Shown here in pieces: positions 53,283 to 62,250 of a stretch of 64,000 bases of DNA. The stretch covers positions 1 through 64,000 of the forward strand of contig NZ_LGIC01000077.1 of NCBI RefSeq assembly GCF_001294535.1. Reading direction: 5' to 3'. The notes under the pieces were generated by a model. That model ran no database searches. It saw nothing but the letters and a program-made list of their open reading frames with translations, and had not been told where the DNA came from. Within the stretch, counting starts at the first letter, position 1, and each line of letters begins with the position of its first letter. A program made the position numbers and the translations under genes. This DNA comes from Cypionkella psychrotolerans (GTDB lineage Bacteria > Pseudomonadota > Alphaproteobacteria > Rhodobacterales > Rhodobacteraceae).

Positions 53283-56200
53283 TTAAGCAAATAGAGCCTG
53301 TTTAACGCCAGCGTCTCTGAAACCGTCCACTTCGCGCAGTATCTGCTCAAGCACTGTCAGGATCATCTCGACACCCGCGCCATCAATCGTCAGTGGTGGA
53401 CGGATTTTGAGGATGTTGTCAAATGGCCCTTCGCATCCAATCAAAATACGATGCTCGCGCATGCGGTTTTTGACGTAGTCGGCAATCTGGGATCCGGGAG
53501 CGCGGGTCTTCGGATCCTCGACCAAATCAACACCGATGAAAAGGCCATACCCTCGGACATCGCCAATCACCTCATGCCGGCGTTGCAGGTCTCTTAGGCC
53601 GTTCAGCAGGTTGGCACCCATAAGGCGGGCATTTTCCATTAGCCCTTCATCATCCACGATATCCAGCACCTCTTTGCCCATCCGGCAAGACAGGGTGGAG
53701 CCGCCAAACGTAGAAAAGTATTCCGGCCCGTGTGCAAAGGCATCGGCAATAGCATGGGTGGTGACAACAACGCCCAGTGGATGCCCGTTGCCGATGGGTT
53801 TGCCCAATACTACGATGTCGGGCAGCACCTCTTGTTGTTCGAAACCAAAGTAGTAGTCACCCAACCGGCCCAAACCAGTTTGCACCTCGTCCGCAATGCA
53901 AACGCCGCCGGCGGCACGAATGCGCCGGTAAACACCTGCAAGGTAGCCCTTTGGCGGAATGATCTGCCCACCAACACTGGGAAATGTCTCGGCGATGAAC
54001 CCGGCAAGCTTTCCGCCCCGCTTGACAATCGCGTCCAGTGCCGGATCAACCATTGTCGCAAACTTTTCCGCTCGATCAGGGTCATCCCGCCGAAAGCTAC
54101 CGCGATAGTCGTCGGCCACTTCGACCAGTTGCACCCAGTCGGGTTGACCAACGCCGCCTTTGGCATTGAATTTGTAGGCCGATATGTCAATCGCGCCGGT
54201 CGTATTTCCGTGATAGCCGTGATCGGGCGTGATAATGTCTTTACCGCCCGATTTGGCGCGCGCGAGCCGAAGGGCAAGCTCGTTCGCCTCGGAACCAGAA
54301 TTGACAAAGAAACAAACCGAAAGCCCGTCCGGCATTTTCGAGATGATTTTCTCGGCAAAGGCCGATTGTGCCGGATGCAGGTATCGGGTGTTAGAGTTCA
54401 TTCGCCTCAGCTGATCTGCCGCCACCGCCTGAATGCGCGGGTGGGCATGGCCGACATGGGGGACGTTGTTATAGGCGTCCAGATACGGGCGGCCCCATTC
54501 ATCGAACAAATGGTGCTGCCAGCCGCGCAAAAGCATGACGGGGTCAGCATAGCTGAGCTTGAGGTTGCGCCCGAAAAGCTCTTGCCGCTTGGCCAGAATT
54601 TGCTTTTTGTCGATCGGTTGATAGGCCACCTTGTCGTCGGACAGGTTCATCAAAGCCGCAGGATTGGGGCAGATCGCCCCCCACAGACCCATCTCGTCTG
54701 GGTCCGCGACCCCCGGCCAGTCCTGACCCATGCCATCCGTGGTAAGGGCAAGCTGGAAATGGACATGCGGCGCCCAACCGCCCGACTGGGTCACATCGCC
54801 AAGACGGGCAAATGCCTCGCCCTTGGCAAGCGGTTGGCCGATCCGCAGCTTTTGACAGACCTCGGGGTTCAGATGGCCATAGAGCGAGAAGAACGCGTCA
54901 CCGCTCGGCGTTTCGTGCCGCAAGATGACAACGCCGCCGTAATCAAGATGGTCCGGCCGGTTTTCCACAACATGCACGGTGGCATCCATTGGGGCGTAAA
55001 GCACGGTTTGTGCGGGACCAAAGGCGTCGATGGCCAGATGCACGGTCCGCCGGTTTGATGCTTTCCACGGCCCGCGCCGGAAGGCGGACGCGGTATAGAT
55101 CAGGCGCGGCTCGTTATAGTAGCCTAGCCAGATACGGCCGTTGTCTTCAAACTCTTGCCCGATCAAGGCGGCCTCGGCCAATGGCAAATCAAACGGGTTC
55201 CGCGGGCTAGTCGAGTTTTCAACCGAAAGCGACCCCATCGGAGCAGCGGTCAAATCCGCACCCATGATGGGCGCAAAACGGCCGCGGTTTTTGTCGAGCC
55301 AGTCCAGGATCCTCGGAGCAGCGTCGGTGACAGGAAGCCCGCAGACTGCGCGTAGGCGCTTGGCAACCAAACCCGGATTGACCAGACCAGATTCAAGAAA
55401 CGCCCATGCCGGTGCTTGTGAGATGGTTACATAGGGATCATCCGGCTTGGCCAAAGCCATTTCGGTCGAATTCACCACGCTGACAGCAAGGCGCATGCGC
55501 AACAGAGGCCAGATCATATCGACCTCTGCAGCCGTCAGGGGATAGGCGGCATGATAGCCCGCAACAACATTCTCCAACGCTTGTTCCGGCGAAGAATGCC
55601 CAAGCACAATATAGGCACACGTGATTGCAAGATCGCAGATCCGCGGGCTGGCGCACATATCCCCCAGATCTAAGATGCCCGAGACATGCGGGGCCGTCGT
55701 CAAAGAGCCGTCAACAAGGAGATTGTAATCATTTACGTCATTGTGGATCGCGATTTGAGGCAGGCTTTGCAGATCCGACAAGATGGCACGAAAATCCGCA
55801 AGAATACCCCTCAGCAGATCATGACGTTTTGCATCAGCGACAAGGTGAAGTTTGTGCGCGATCCAATCGGCTTGGGTGAGGTTCCACTTGAAATCTCGTG
55901 ACAGGGCCGGATGCTTGAAATTCGTCAATGCCAGTCCCATCGCGCCGACAGAATGGCCAATATTTGCCAACAATGCTGGGCTATGGGGCAGAAACTTCGC
56001 GTATGTGCGCCCTTTGACTCTCTCTAAAAGCCAGACATGACGGGCAATGCCACTTTCATCAGGCACGGCCGTAAAAAGTGCGCCAGCGCGGGTTCTTACG
56101 ACACGCGGAACGGTGACATTGGGCGCATTCATCGCGATGTGATCAAACGCTCGGCATTGTAGGTCGATGAAGTCGGCTTCGCAGCCTTGGCGCATGACTT

Positions 56201-56321
56201 TAAGCACAAAATCGTGCGTGCCGGTTGCAAGGAAGTTGAGATCAAACTCACCATCAAGTGGGCTGAGTTGGGCCGTTATTCCCCAAACTTCTTGCAAAAC
56301 GCTCTGCCAATTTGCCGTCAT
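53283..56321 (-). CDS. Three-domain fusion: APH/hydroxylysine-kinase-like, M23 peptidase-like, class III aminotransferase/phospholyase-like
   Basis: A protein of about 1012 residues (ATG at 56321 behind GAGGG). Residues ~1-330 are an aminoglycoside-phosphotransferase fold with IHNDVNDYNLL (catalytic Asp ~195) and GILDLGD, as in hydroxylysine kinase. Residues ~395-555 are M23/LytM-like with HLAID (His ~428, Asp ~432) and HVHF (His ~519 and ~521), so all zinc ligands are present. Residues ~590-1012 are a PLP class III enzyme with IADEVQTG and Lys ~841 in VVLGKPIGNG, the branch that contains hydroxylysine and ethanolamine phosphate phospholyases. Kinase plus phospholyase would phosphorylate and then eliminate an amino alcohol; the role of M23 is unknown. 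No signal peptide. Confidence 0.85.
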   Translation of the reverse strand: MTANWQSVLQEVWGITAQLSPLDGEFDLNFLATGTHDFVLKVMRQGCEADFIDLQCRAFDHIAMNAPNVTVPRVVRTRAGALFTAVPDESGIARHVWLLERVKGRTYAKFLPHSPALLANIGHSVGAMGLALTNFKHPALSRDFKWNLTQADWIAHKLHLVADAKRHDLLRGILADFRAILSDLQSLPQIAIHNDVNDYNLLVDGSLTTAPHVSGILDLGDMCASPRICDLAITCAYIVLGHSSPEQALENVVAGYHAAYPLTAAEVDMIWPLLRMRLAVSVVNSTEMALAKPDDPYVTISQAPAWAFLESGLVNPGLVAKRLRAVCGLPVTDAAPRILDWLDKNRGRFAPIMGADLTAAPMGSLSVENSTSPRNPFDLPLAEAALIGQEFEDNGRIWLGYYNEPRLIYTASAFRRGPWKASNRRTVHLAIDAFGPAQTVLYAPMDATVHVVENRPDHLDYGGVVILRHETPSGDAFFSLYGHLNPEVCQKLRIGQPLAKGEAFARLGDVTQSGGWAPHVHFQLALTTDGMGQDWPGVADPDEMGLWGAICPNPAALMNLSDDKVAYQPIDKKQILAKRQELFGRNLKLSYADPVMLLRGWQHHLFDEWGRPYLDAYNNVPHVGHAHPRIQAVAADQLRRMNSNTRYLHPAQSAFAEKIISKMPDGLSVCFFVNSGSEANELALRLARAKSGGKDIITPDHGYHGNTTGAIDISAYKFNAKGGVGQPDWVQLVEVADDYRGSFRRDDPDRAEKFATMVDPALDAIVKRGGKLAGFIAETFPSVGGQIIPPKGYLAGVYRRIRAAGGVCIADEVQTGLGRLGDYYFGFEQQEVLPDIVVLGKPIGNGHPLGVVVTTHAIADAFAHGPEYFSTFGGSTLSCRMGKEVLDIVDDEGLMENARLMGANLLNGLRDLQRRHEVIGDVRGYGLFIGVDLVEDPKTRAPGSQIADYVKNRMREHRILIGCEGPFDNILKIRPPLTIDGAGVEMILTVLEQILREVDGFRDAGVKQALFA

Positions 56322-56849
56322 TTCAACCCTCAATTATTGTCCCCACCTGTCTATAAATTTCCATTATCCAAGAAAATTTGTTAATTTGCAGGCAAAACTG
56401 ACCCGTGGATTTCCATCGAGAACTGACCCACCTGAGGGTTATGGTCCGGGCTTCAGGCCTCGGTCAAGACTTGTATATTTCGATTGCGGGCGTGTTGCCC
56501 TTTATCAGCCCGCTTTGGCTCTGTCGCAAACTTTTGAGTATCCCGACGGTCAGCTGATGTTACTGAATACGTCGAGAGAAAAAAGCGCGCGGTTTGAGCA
56601 CAATGGTAATTGATTTCAGAGGCGTACACCATCCGAAACCGGTGATCTTGTTTGCTGTGTTTTGCAGAGTACCCCAAAACGTGGGGCAGTCACGCTGCCA
56701 CCTTGATTTCTCTGTCTGATTTCATGCCGGGGTACCATTGCTGGAATTTTGTGCGCAGCGTACCGTCGAGTGTGCGCGTACGGGTTTGCAGCATGAGGTG
56801 GGCACCCACCTTTGACCATAGCATTAAGGTTACACTGCTTCACCAACAG
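56322..56849. other. Intergenic region with mobile-element debris
   Basis: Contains the promoter side of the fusion gene (AT-rich 56330-56400). The string AACTGACCC occurs twice, about 30 bp apart near 56400-56440, resembling repeats at IS ends. On the minus strand near 56780-56695 a tail reading TLDGTLRTKFQQWYPGMKSD looks like the C terminus of an unidentified protein. No intact gene. Confidence 0.4.
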
Positions 56850-57441
56850 CCCAAAGGCAGCGACAAGATCTACGCCCTTCATGAGCTGCAGGCTGACTGC
56901 ATATCAAAGGGCGAAGCGCGGGTGCGGTATGAATTCTGCTGCAAGGTCAGCATTGCCGCCACGCCGGACGAGGGCTTCGTGGTCGGCATGCGCAGCTTTT
57001 CTGGCAATCCCTATGACGGCATACGTTGGCCCCGGCGCTGGGACAGGTGGAAATCCTGACTAACCACAGGCCCGACCTTGCCTTGGTTGACCGTGGTTAT
57101 CGTGGTCATGGCGTGGACAAAACTCGCGTGCTCATCAGCGGAACCAGACGCGGACTGACGCCCAAGCTTGTCGCTGATCTCCGCCGCCGCAGCGCCATCA
57201 AGCCTGAGAAAGGGCACATGAAATCCGATGGCCGCCTTGCACGTTGCCCCCTGAAAGGCACCATCGGCCCCTCTCGGGCATGCCAAGCATGCCCTGCCGG
57301 GAAAAGGACGCCCTCTTTGCGGTGCTGTGCGGTTGCGGCCAGAACATCCGAAAGATCCTCGCCCACTTCACGGCACTTTTGTCCCTCATCATTGCGGGCA
57401 TATTGCCCGCCTACAGACCACACCAGACCAATCGCTATTAG
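56850..57441 (+). pseudogene. IS5-family transposase relic, frameshifted
   Basis: Frame 1 carries KIYALHELQADCISKGEARV and SIAATPDEGFVVGMRSFSG, frame 2 continues with DLALVDRGYRGHGVDKTRVL and RRRSAIKPEKGHMKSDGR, and frame 3 ends with ALFAVLCGCGQNIRKILAHF before a stop at about 57441. The pieces follow one another with two frame changes. The first Asp-containing segment is damaged or absent. Related to IS5-type elements common in Rhodobacterales. Confidence 0.8.
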
Positions 57442-57562
57442 ACGTTGGCAGCATGACGCGTCGTTCAGGATCGACCATGGTAGTGTAGAAGCCGCTTGAA
57501 GATCGGTGGCGCCTGGTGGTAGATTCCAGCGGCGAAGCAAGGCTCTTAAGGAAACGAAAATC

Positions 57563-58408
57563 ATGCGGGAACGGCGCTTGGTCCAATGCGATGTGTTTAG
57601 CGAAATTCCATTGAAGGGCAACGGCTTGGCGGTGGTTGTTGAGGGCACTGGCCTTGATGATCAGGTCATGCAAGATTTTGCCGCCTGGACCAATCTTTCG
57701 GAAACCACGTATCTGTTGCCGCCCACCCACCCTGACGCCGATTACAAGTTACGCATCTTCACCCCAATGCGGGAGCTGGCCTTTGCCGGGCATCCAACGC
57801 TGGGCAGTTGTGCGGCCTGGCTTCATGCGGGCGGTGTGCCAAAACGTGGCGGGCTGGTGGTTCAGGAATGTAACATCGGCAATGTCACCATCGACAACCG
57901 TGGTCCCTTGCCCGGATTTGTCGCCCCGCCCACACGGATCAACCCAATGCCCGCCGACCTGCAGGCACAGGTGCTAGCCGCGCTTGGGATCGCGCCGGAA
58001 ATGCTGAAAAGCGCCGTCATTCTGGACAATGGCTCGCTCTGGCATCTGTTGGAACTGGACGAGGCGGCAGCAGTTCTGGCGGTTTCTGCGGCAAAGGTGG
58101 CGACGCTGCCGGGGCTTGGCATCGGTCTGCTGGCCGCCAGCCCAGCCAATGCCGCCAGTCAGTTTGACATCCGCATGTTATCCGAACGCACCCCGGGCTT
58201 TGAAGACCCGATCACCGGATCGCTGAATGCGGCCGTGGGAATGTGGCTGCTGTCGCATGGGCGGCTCGCTCAACCCACCATCATCGCGCAGGGCGTCAAG
58301 GTGGCCCGGATCGGGCAGGTACATCTGCTGCCCGGCGCGCAAGGCTCCGGGCAGGTTCTGGTGGCGGGCCGCACCCATATCCTGATTGACGGCAAGGTGC
58401 GGCTGTAA
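57563..58408 (+). CDS. PhzF-family isomerase/epimerase-like protein
   Basis: A 281-residue PhzF-like protein with two similar halves. The conserved acidic residue Glu47 occurs in NLSETTYLLPP; RIFTPMRELAFAGHPTLGS and EDPITGSLNAAVGMWL are the two hallmark loops. The ATG at 57563 follows AAGGAAA. Most PhzF homologues have unknown substrates. Convergent with the SDR gene, so outside the leftward operon, but close enough to share its function. Confidence 0.88.
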   Translation: MRERRLVQCDVFSEIPLKGNGLAVVVEGTGLDDQVMQDFAAWTNLSETTYLLPPTHPDADYKLRIFTPMRELAFAGHPTLGSCAAWLHAGGVPKRGGLVVQECNIGNVTIDNRGPLPGFVAPPTRINPMPADLQAQVLAALGIAPEMLKSAVILDNGSLWHLLELDEAAAVLAVSAAKVATLPGLGIGLLAASPANAASQFDIRMLSERTPGFEDPITGSLNAAVGMWLLSHGRLAQPTIIAQGVKVARIGQVHLLPGAQGSGQVLVAGRTHILIDGKVRL

Positions 58409-58420
58409 CGCCCCCCGCGA

Positions 58421-59191
58421 TCAGATGGACCGGATCGCACCGCCATCCACCCGCAAACGGCTGCCGGTGACATAGGACGCCTGATCGGACGTCAGAAATA
58501 CCACCATCGCGGCGAATTCCTCGGGACTGCCATAGCGCCCGGCGGGGATCACTGCAGCGGAGGCCTTTTGCACTGCCTCAACCGTGCTGTCTGTGCGCTT
58601 GGCCGCGGCGGCGTCCAGTTCCGCCACGCGGGTTGTCTGGATGCGCCCGGGCATCACGATGTTCACGGTGACCCCTTCGGCGGCGACCTCGGCGGCCAGC
58701 GTCTTGGACCAGCCGACCACCGCCGCCCGAATGCCGTTGGACAGGGCAAGATTAGGGATCGGCTGTTCCACACCCGACGAGGCGATGGTGATGACGCGCC
58801 CCCATTTGCGGCTGCGCATTCCGGGCAACACTTGCGCCGTCAGATGGAACAGATTGGCGGCCATCGCCTCGAACTGCGCCAACCATTCGCCGCGCCGCGC
58901 CGTGGCGGCCGCCCCCGGCGCTGGCCCGCCGGAGTTGTTGACAAGGATATCCACCCCGCCCCGGTCAAGAACCGCAGCGATCAGCGCCTCAACCGAGGCG
59001 AGGTCAGACAAATCGGCGGAGAGCGCCGTCAGCCCCGGTGCCTCCCCGGCCCACTCCTGAATGGTCTTGGCATTGCGGGAAACGGCGATCACTTCGACGC
59101 CTTCGGCCAGCAACCCTTCAGCCACCGCGCGGCCAAGGCCACGGCTTGCCCCCATCACTAACGCGCGCTTGCCGGCAATCTTCAAATCCAT
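58421..59191 (-). CDS. Short-chain dehydrogenase/reductase lacking the YxxxK motif
   Basis: A 256-residue SDR with the nucleotide motif GASRGLGRAVAEGL, NNSGGPAPG in place of NNAG, and a C-terminal YVTGSRLRVDGG. The usual catalytic Tyr-x-x-x-Lys is not found; the region reads LALSNGIRAAVVGWSK, with Arg where Lys is expected. Such SDRs form a real subgroup, so this is not damage. Last gene of the leftward operon; its ATG overlaps the stop of the DapA-like gene. Confidence 0.85.
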   Translation of the reverse strand: MDLKIAGKRALVMGASRGLGRAVAEGLLAEGVEVIAVSRNAKTIQEWAGEAPGLTALSADLSDLASVEALIAAVLDRGGVDILVNNSGGPAPGAAATARRGEWLAQFEAMAANLFHLTAQVLPGMRSRKWGRVITIASSGVEQPIPNLALSNGIRAAVVGWSKTLAAEVAAEGVTVNIVMPGRIQTTRVAELDAAAAKRTDSTVEAVQKASAAVIPAGRYGSPEEFAAMVVFLTSDQASYVTGSRLRVDGGAIRSI

Positions 59192-60114
59192 CAGTTCAGT
59201 TCCTTCAGACGATGTTCCTGCCGCCGGATCAAACGTTCGATCTCGGCGATGGTGGCGGCGTTCAGCGCGCCTCCGGGGCGACGCAGCGCGCCGCTTGCGA
59301 TGACGCCGCGCCGTGCCATGGTGTATTTACGCACTGCAAGCCCGATGCCCGGCTGCTGTTCATAGCGGGCAAGCGGCAGATAGGCGTCAAACAGATCCTG
59401 CGCGCGGTCTGCCTCCCCGGCCTGCATGTGGCGCACCACATCGACCATCATTTCGGGATAAGCAAAGCCGGTCATCGCCCCATCGGCCCCCCGGCTCATT
59501 TCTTCGGGCAGGAACATGCCGCCGTTGCCGCACAAGATTGAGATGCGGCGGTTCAGGGATCCCTCGGCCCGCAGCGCTGTTATCTTGTCCAGCCCCGGCC
59601 AGTCCTCATGCTTTAGACAAACGCAGCTTGGCAATTCGTTCACAATGCGCCGGATCACCGGAACCGACATCTGCACATTCGTCACCAAAGGGAAATCCTG
59701 CAACACGAACGGCGCATCGCCGATGAAGCCTGCCGCCTGCATGTAATAGGTGACGATCTGGTCATCGGTGCGCAAGGCCGAGGGTGGTGCGATCATCACC
59801 CCCGCCGCGCCATCGGCCATGACCGTGTCTGTCAAGGCGGCCATCTGCGCAAAGCCGGGGGCCGACACGCCGACCACCACCGGAACCCGGCCCGCCACCC
59901 GCGCCAGAATGCGGCGGACGATGGTTTGCGACTCCTCGATGGTCAGCTTTTGCGCCTCACCCATCATGCCCAGCACAGTCAACCCCGTTGCCCCTGCTGA
60001 CAGGTAGAAATCCACCATCCGGTCGGTGCTTTCAAGATCAATCGCGCCATCGGCATGGAATGGGGTCACAGCAATGACATAGACGCCCTGCGCGGTTTCG
60101 TTAATTAAGGTCAC
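59191..60114 (-). CDS. DapA/NAL-superfamily class I aldolase-like protein
   Basis: A 307-residue TIM-barrel lyase of the dihydrodipicolinate synthase/N-acetylneuraminate lyase superfamily. The Schiff-base Lys168 is in CVCLKHED, and GMMGEAQKLT corresponds to the GTTGE substrate loop. The usual YNxP is replaced by QDFP, so the catalytic Tyr is Gln here, and dihydrodipicolinate synthase activity is unlikely. Starts with GTG behind AAAAGGAT. The operon context suggests a keto-acid aldolase or decarboxylase step. Confidence 0.85.
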   Translation of the reverse strand: MTLINETAQGVYVIAVTPFHADGAIDLESTDRMVDFYLSAGATGLTVLGMMGEAQKLTIEESQTIVRRILARVAGRVPVVVGVSAPGFAQMAALTDTVMADGAAGVMIAPPSALRTDDQIVTYYMQAAGFIGDAPFVLQDFPLVTNVQMSVPVIRRIVNELPSCVCLKHEDWPGLDKITALRAEGSLNRRISILCGNGGMFLPEEMSRGADGAMTGFAYPEMMVDVVRHMQAGEADRAQDLFDAYLPLARYEQQPGIGLAVRKYTMARRGVIASGALRRPGGALNAATIAEIERLIRRQEHRLKELN

Positions 60115-60119
60115 AGGGA

Positions 60120-60794
60120 TTATCCTTTTGTCGTGTGATAGGCGCGGGCAAGGGCGACGCGCCCAATGGCCATGGCGGCGGCAGCCTCGCAGGGTTCGAC
60201 CACGGGGCGACTAAGGGCTTCGGATAGATCGGCGCGGTAGCTGGTCATGCCCGCACAACCAAGGATCAGAACCTCGGCCCCATGGGCATCGCGCAACTGC
60301 GTGCCAATGCTGCGCAACCGGTCAAACGTGCGGTTGCGGTCTGTCAAGTCGGCGACACCGAGTTCTAGCGGCAAATCGGCGGCGAGGCGGTCCATCACTC
60401 CCATCGCGCCCAGCATCCGCATGTGACGCGGCACGGACCGCGACAGGATCGACAGGATGCCGAACCGTTGGCCGATCGTCATCGCTGTCAGAATGGCGCT
60501 TTCAGCAATGCCCAGCACCGGATGGCTGCTTTGTTCGCGCAAGGCGGCAAGGCCGGGGTCGGAAAAGCACGCGGTGACAAAGGCCGAAGCCCCCGACTCC
60601 AATGCCGCCGCACGCGCCAGAAGCGGCGTCACCACGCCATCGACATGGGCCTGCGTCTCGATCCCCCTTGGGCCTTCGTCAAGCTGGATCGCCGCAATCG
60701 GCACCGGGCTTGCGGCGCGCAACGGCTCCATCGCGCGGTCGATGCCGTCGGTGACAACTCGGCTGGAGTTCGGGTTGATGATGTAGATGGTCAT
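60120..60794 (-). CDS. Asp/Glu/hydantoin racemase family protein
   Basis: A 224-residue cofactor-independent racemase with the two catalytic cysteines at Cys76 (FVTACFSDPG) and Cys180 (LILGCAGM), positions matching hydantoin racemase. The N terminus MTIYIINPNSS is typical. I start at the ATG at 60794, directly after the amidohydrolase stop. Hydantoin, aspartate or glutamate derivatives are possible substrates; next to an amidohydrolase, hydantoin-like rings are attractive but unproven. Confidence 0.88.
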   Translation of the reverse strand: MTIYIINPNSSRVVTDGIDRAMEPLRAASPVPIAAIQLDEGPRGIETQAHVDGVVTPLLARAAALESGASAFVTACFSDPGLAALREQSSHPVLGIAESAILTAMTIGQRFGILSILSRSVPRHMRMLGAMGVMDRLAADLPLELGVADLTDRNRTFDRLRSIGTQLRDAHGAEVLILGCAGMTSYRADLSEALSRPVVEPCEAAAAMAIGRVALARAYHTTKG

Positions 60795-60810
60795 GTGCGC
60801 CCTTTCCTTT

Positions 60811-62250
60811 TCACGTCGCGCCTGCCGGATAGCGGGTCCGGCCCCAGAATCCCGCTGGTATCCCCAGCATGTCTTGCGCGCCGATCCGGTCAATCATCCG
60901 TTCGGCCTCCCGTTGGGCATCGGCCAGCACGGCCGCCTCATCCGTGTGAACTGCTCTGCCCTTCTGGAGCAACACTTTGCCGCCAATCAGCACGGTGTCC
61001 ACATCATTGCCATTGGCAAAGTAGATCACCCGGAAGGGCTCCATGTTGACCGGGTGCAGATGCGGGCGCTGCATGTCGATCAGGATAAGATCCGCCGCCT
61101 TGCCCGGCTCAAGCGAGCCGATGCGGTCCTCCATCCCCAAGGCCTTGGCTGCATCAATCGTCACCATTTCCAGCGCCTTGCCAGGCGGCAGCACGAGCGG
61201 ATCGCGGAAGTGGCGGCGGTGATAGTGCATGGCCTGCTGCATATGGCGGAACATATCGCCCGAACGATCCGGCGCCGTGGCGTCAGAGCCGATCGCCACA
61301 ACGGCCCCCGCCTCCATCAATTCGATTGCCGGACAACGCCCCAGAATGGAGGCGATGGCCGAAGGGTTGTGCGCAATGCGCGTTTGGGTTTCAGCACAGA
61401 GCAGGATTTCGTCGTCATGCAGCCCAATGCAATGCGACAACAGCGCATCCGGGCCAAGCAGCCCAAGGCCCTGCGCCCGCCGCACCGATCCGCGGGCGTG
61501 GCCGTCTTGCGTAAACACCACACCCCGCTCACGCGAGAGGGCGCGTACCGCCTGCGCCTGACGGCAGGCATCCTCATAGTCGGTGGCGGGCATGGAGGCT
61601 TCATGCTCATCCCGCAGAACCGGATAGAGCATGGCGATTTCAAGCGTCTGCACGCCATGCCAGCGATCCAGAAGCACCATGCAGGTTTGCATCTGACGCT
61701 CAAAGCTGACGGGATAGGGCGCGGTGCCGTCGGCGGCGGCATACAGGCGCGGATGCGGTGCGCGGGTCGGGCCGATGGCCACCACCGACCGCGTGCCGAC
61801 CTGGGCCACCCCTTCGCAATGGGCAGAGCCATACGCGGGGTCGTCGGTGCGCATGATCGTGTCACCGCCGCCCAACAGTGACACCCCGCAGGTCACACCA
61901 AAGCGCAAACGTTCCAGCGCAGCCAGCCGTGCCTCGGCATACCAGAATTCGGGCGGTGAGGCGGTGGTGTAAACCGCGCCGCACATCTCTTCCCAATGGT
62001 TCGCTTGCTCCATCCCCATGGTTTTGATCAACCCATGCCCTGCATGGGCATGCACGTCAATCAGACCCGGCAACATCACTTTGCCAGACGCATTGATCAC
62101 TTCCGCGGCTGAGTGGTCGCGCTCCACCTCATGCTTCGGACCGATGGCAATGATTTTTCCCCCCGCTATGGCCACAGAGCCGTCGCGGATCACCCGGCGG
62201 GCCGGGTCCATCGTGATTAGGGTTGCCCCCGAGATCAGAAGATCAGCCAT
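60811..62250 (-). CDS. Amidohydrolase of the AtzB/TrzN/SsnA-like deaminase group
   Basis: A 479-residue metal-dependent hydrolase. MLPGLIDVHAHAGHG provides His67 and His69; LSHCIGLHDDEI, a later HNPSA and AIGSDATAPDRSGD match the metal- and substrate-binding stations of the triazine/guanine-deaminase branch. Substrates of this group are amidino, ring-amino or cyclic amide compounds. Overlaps the binding-protein gene by 8 bp, so both belong to one operon. Confidence 0.88.
   Translation of the reverse strand: MADLLISGATLITMDPARRVIRDGSVAIAGGKIIAIGPKHEVERDHSAAEVINASGKVMLPGLIDVHAHAGHGLIKTMGMEQANHWEEMCGAVYTTASPPEFWYAEARLAALERLRFGVTCGVSLLGGGDTIMRTDDPAYGSAHCEGVAQVGTRSVVAIGPTRAPHPRLYAAADGTAPYPVSFERQMQTCMVLLDRWHGVQTLEIAMLYPVLRDEHEASMPATDYEDACRQAQAVRALSRERGVVFTQDGHARGSVRRAQGLGLLGPDALLSHCIGLHDDEILLCAETQTRIAHNPSAIASILGRCPAIELMEAGAVVAIGSDATAPDRSGDMFRHMQQAMHYHRRHFRDPLVLPPGKALEMVTIDAAKALGMEDRIGSLEPGKAADLILIDMQRPHLHPVNMEPFRVIYFANGNDVDTVLIGGKVLLQKGRAVHTDEAAVLADAQREAERMIDRIGAQDMLGIPAGFWGRTRYPAGAT

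Noticed and set aside
53730-55058. Long plus-strand open frame (442 codons) opposite the large fusion gene
   Set aside because: It lies wholly antisense to a gene with three intact active-site sets; composition is Arg/His/Gly-rich as expected for a shadow frame of high-GC coding DNA.
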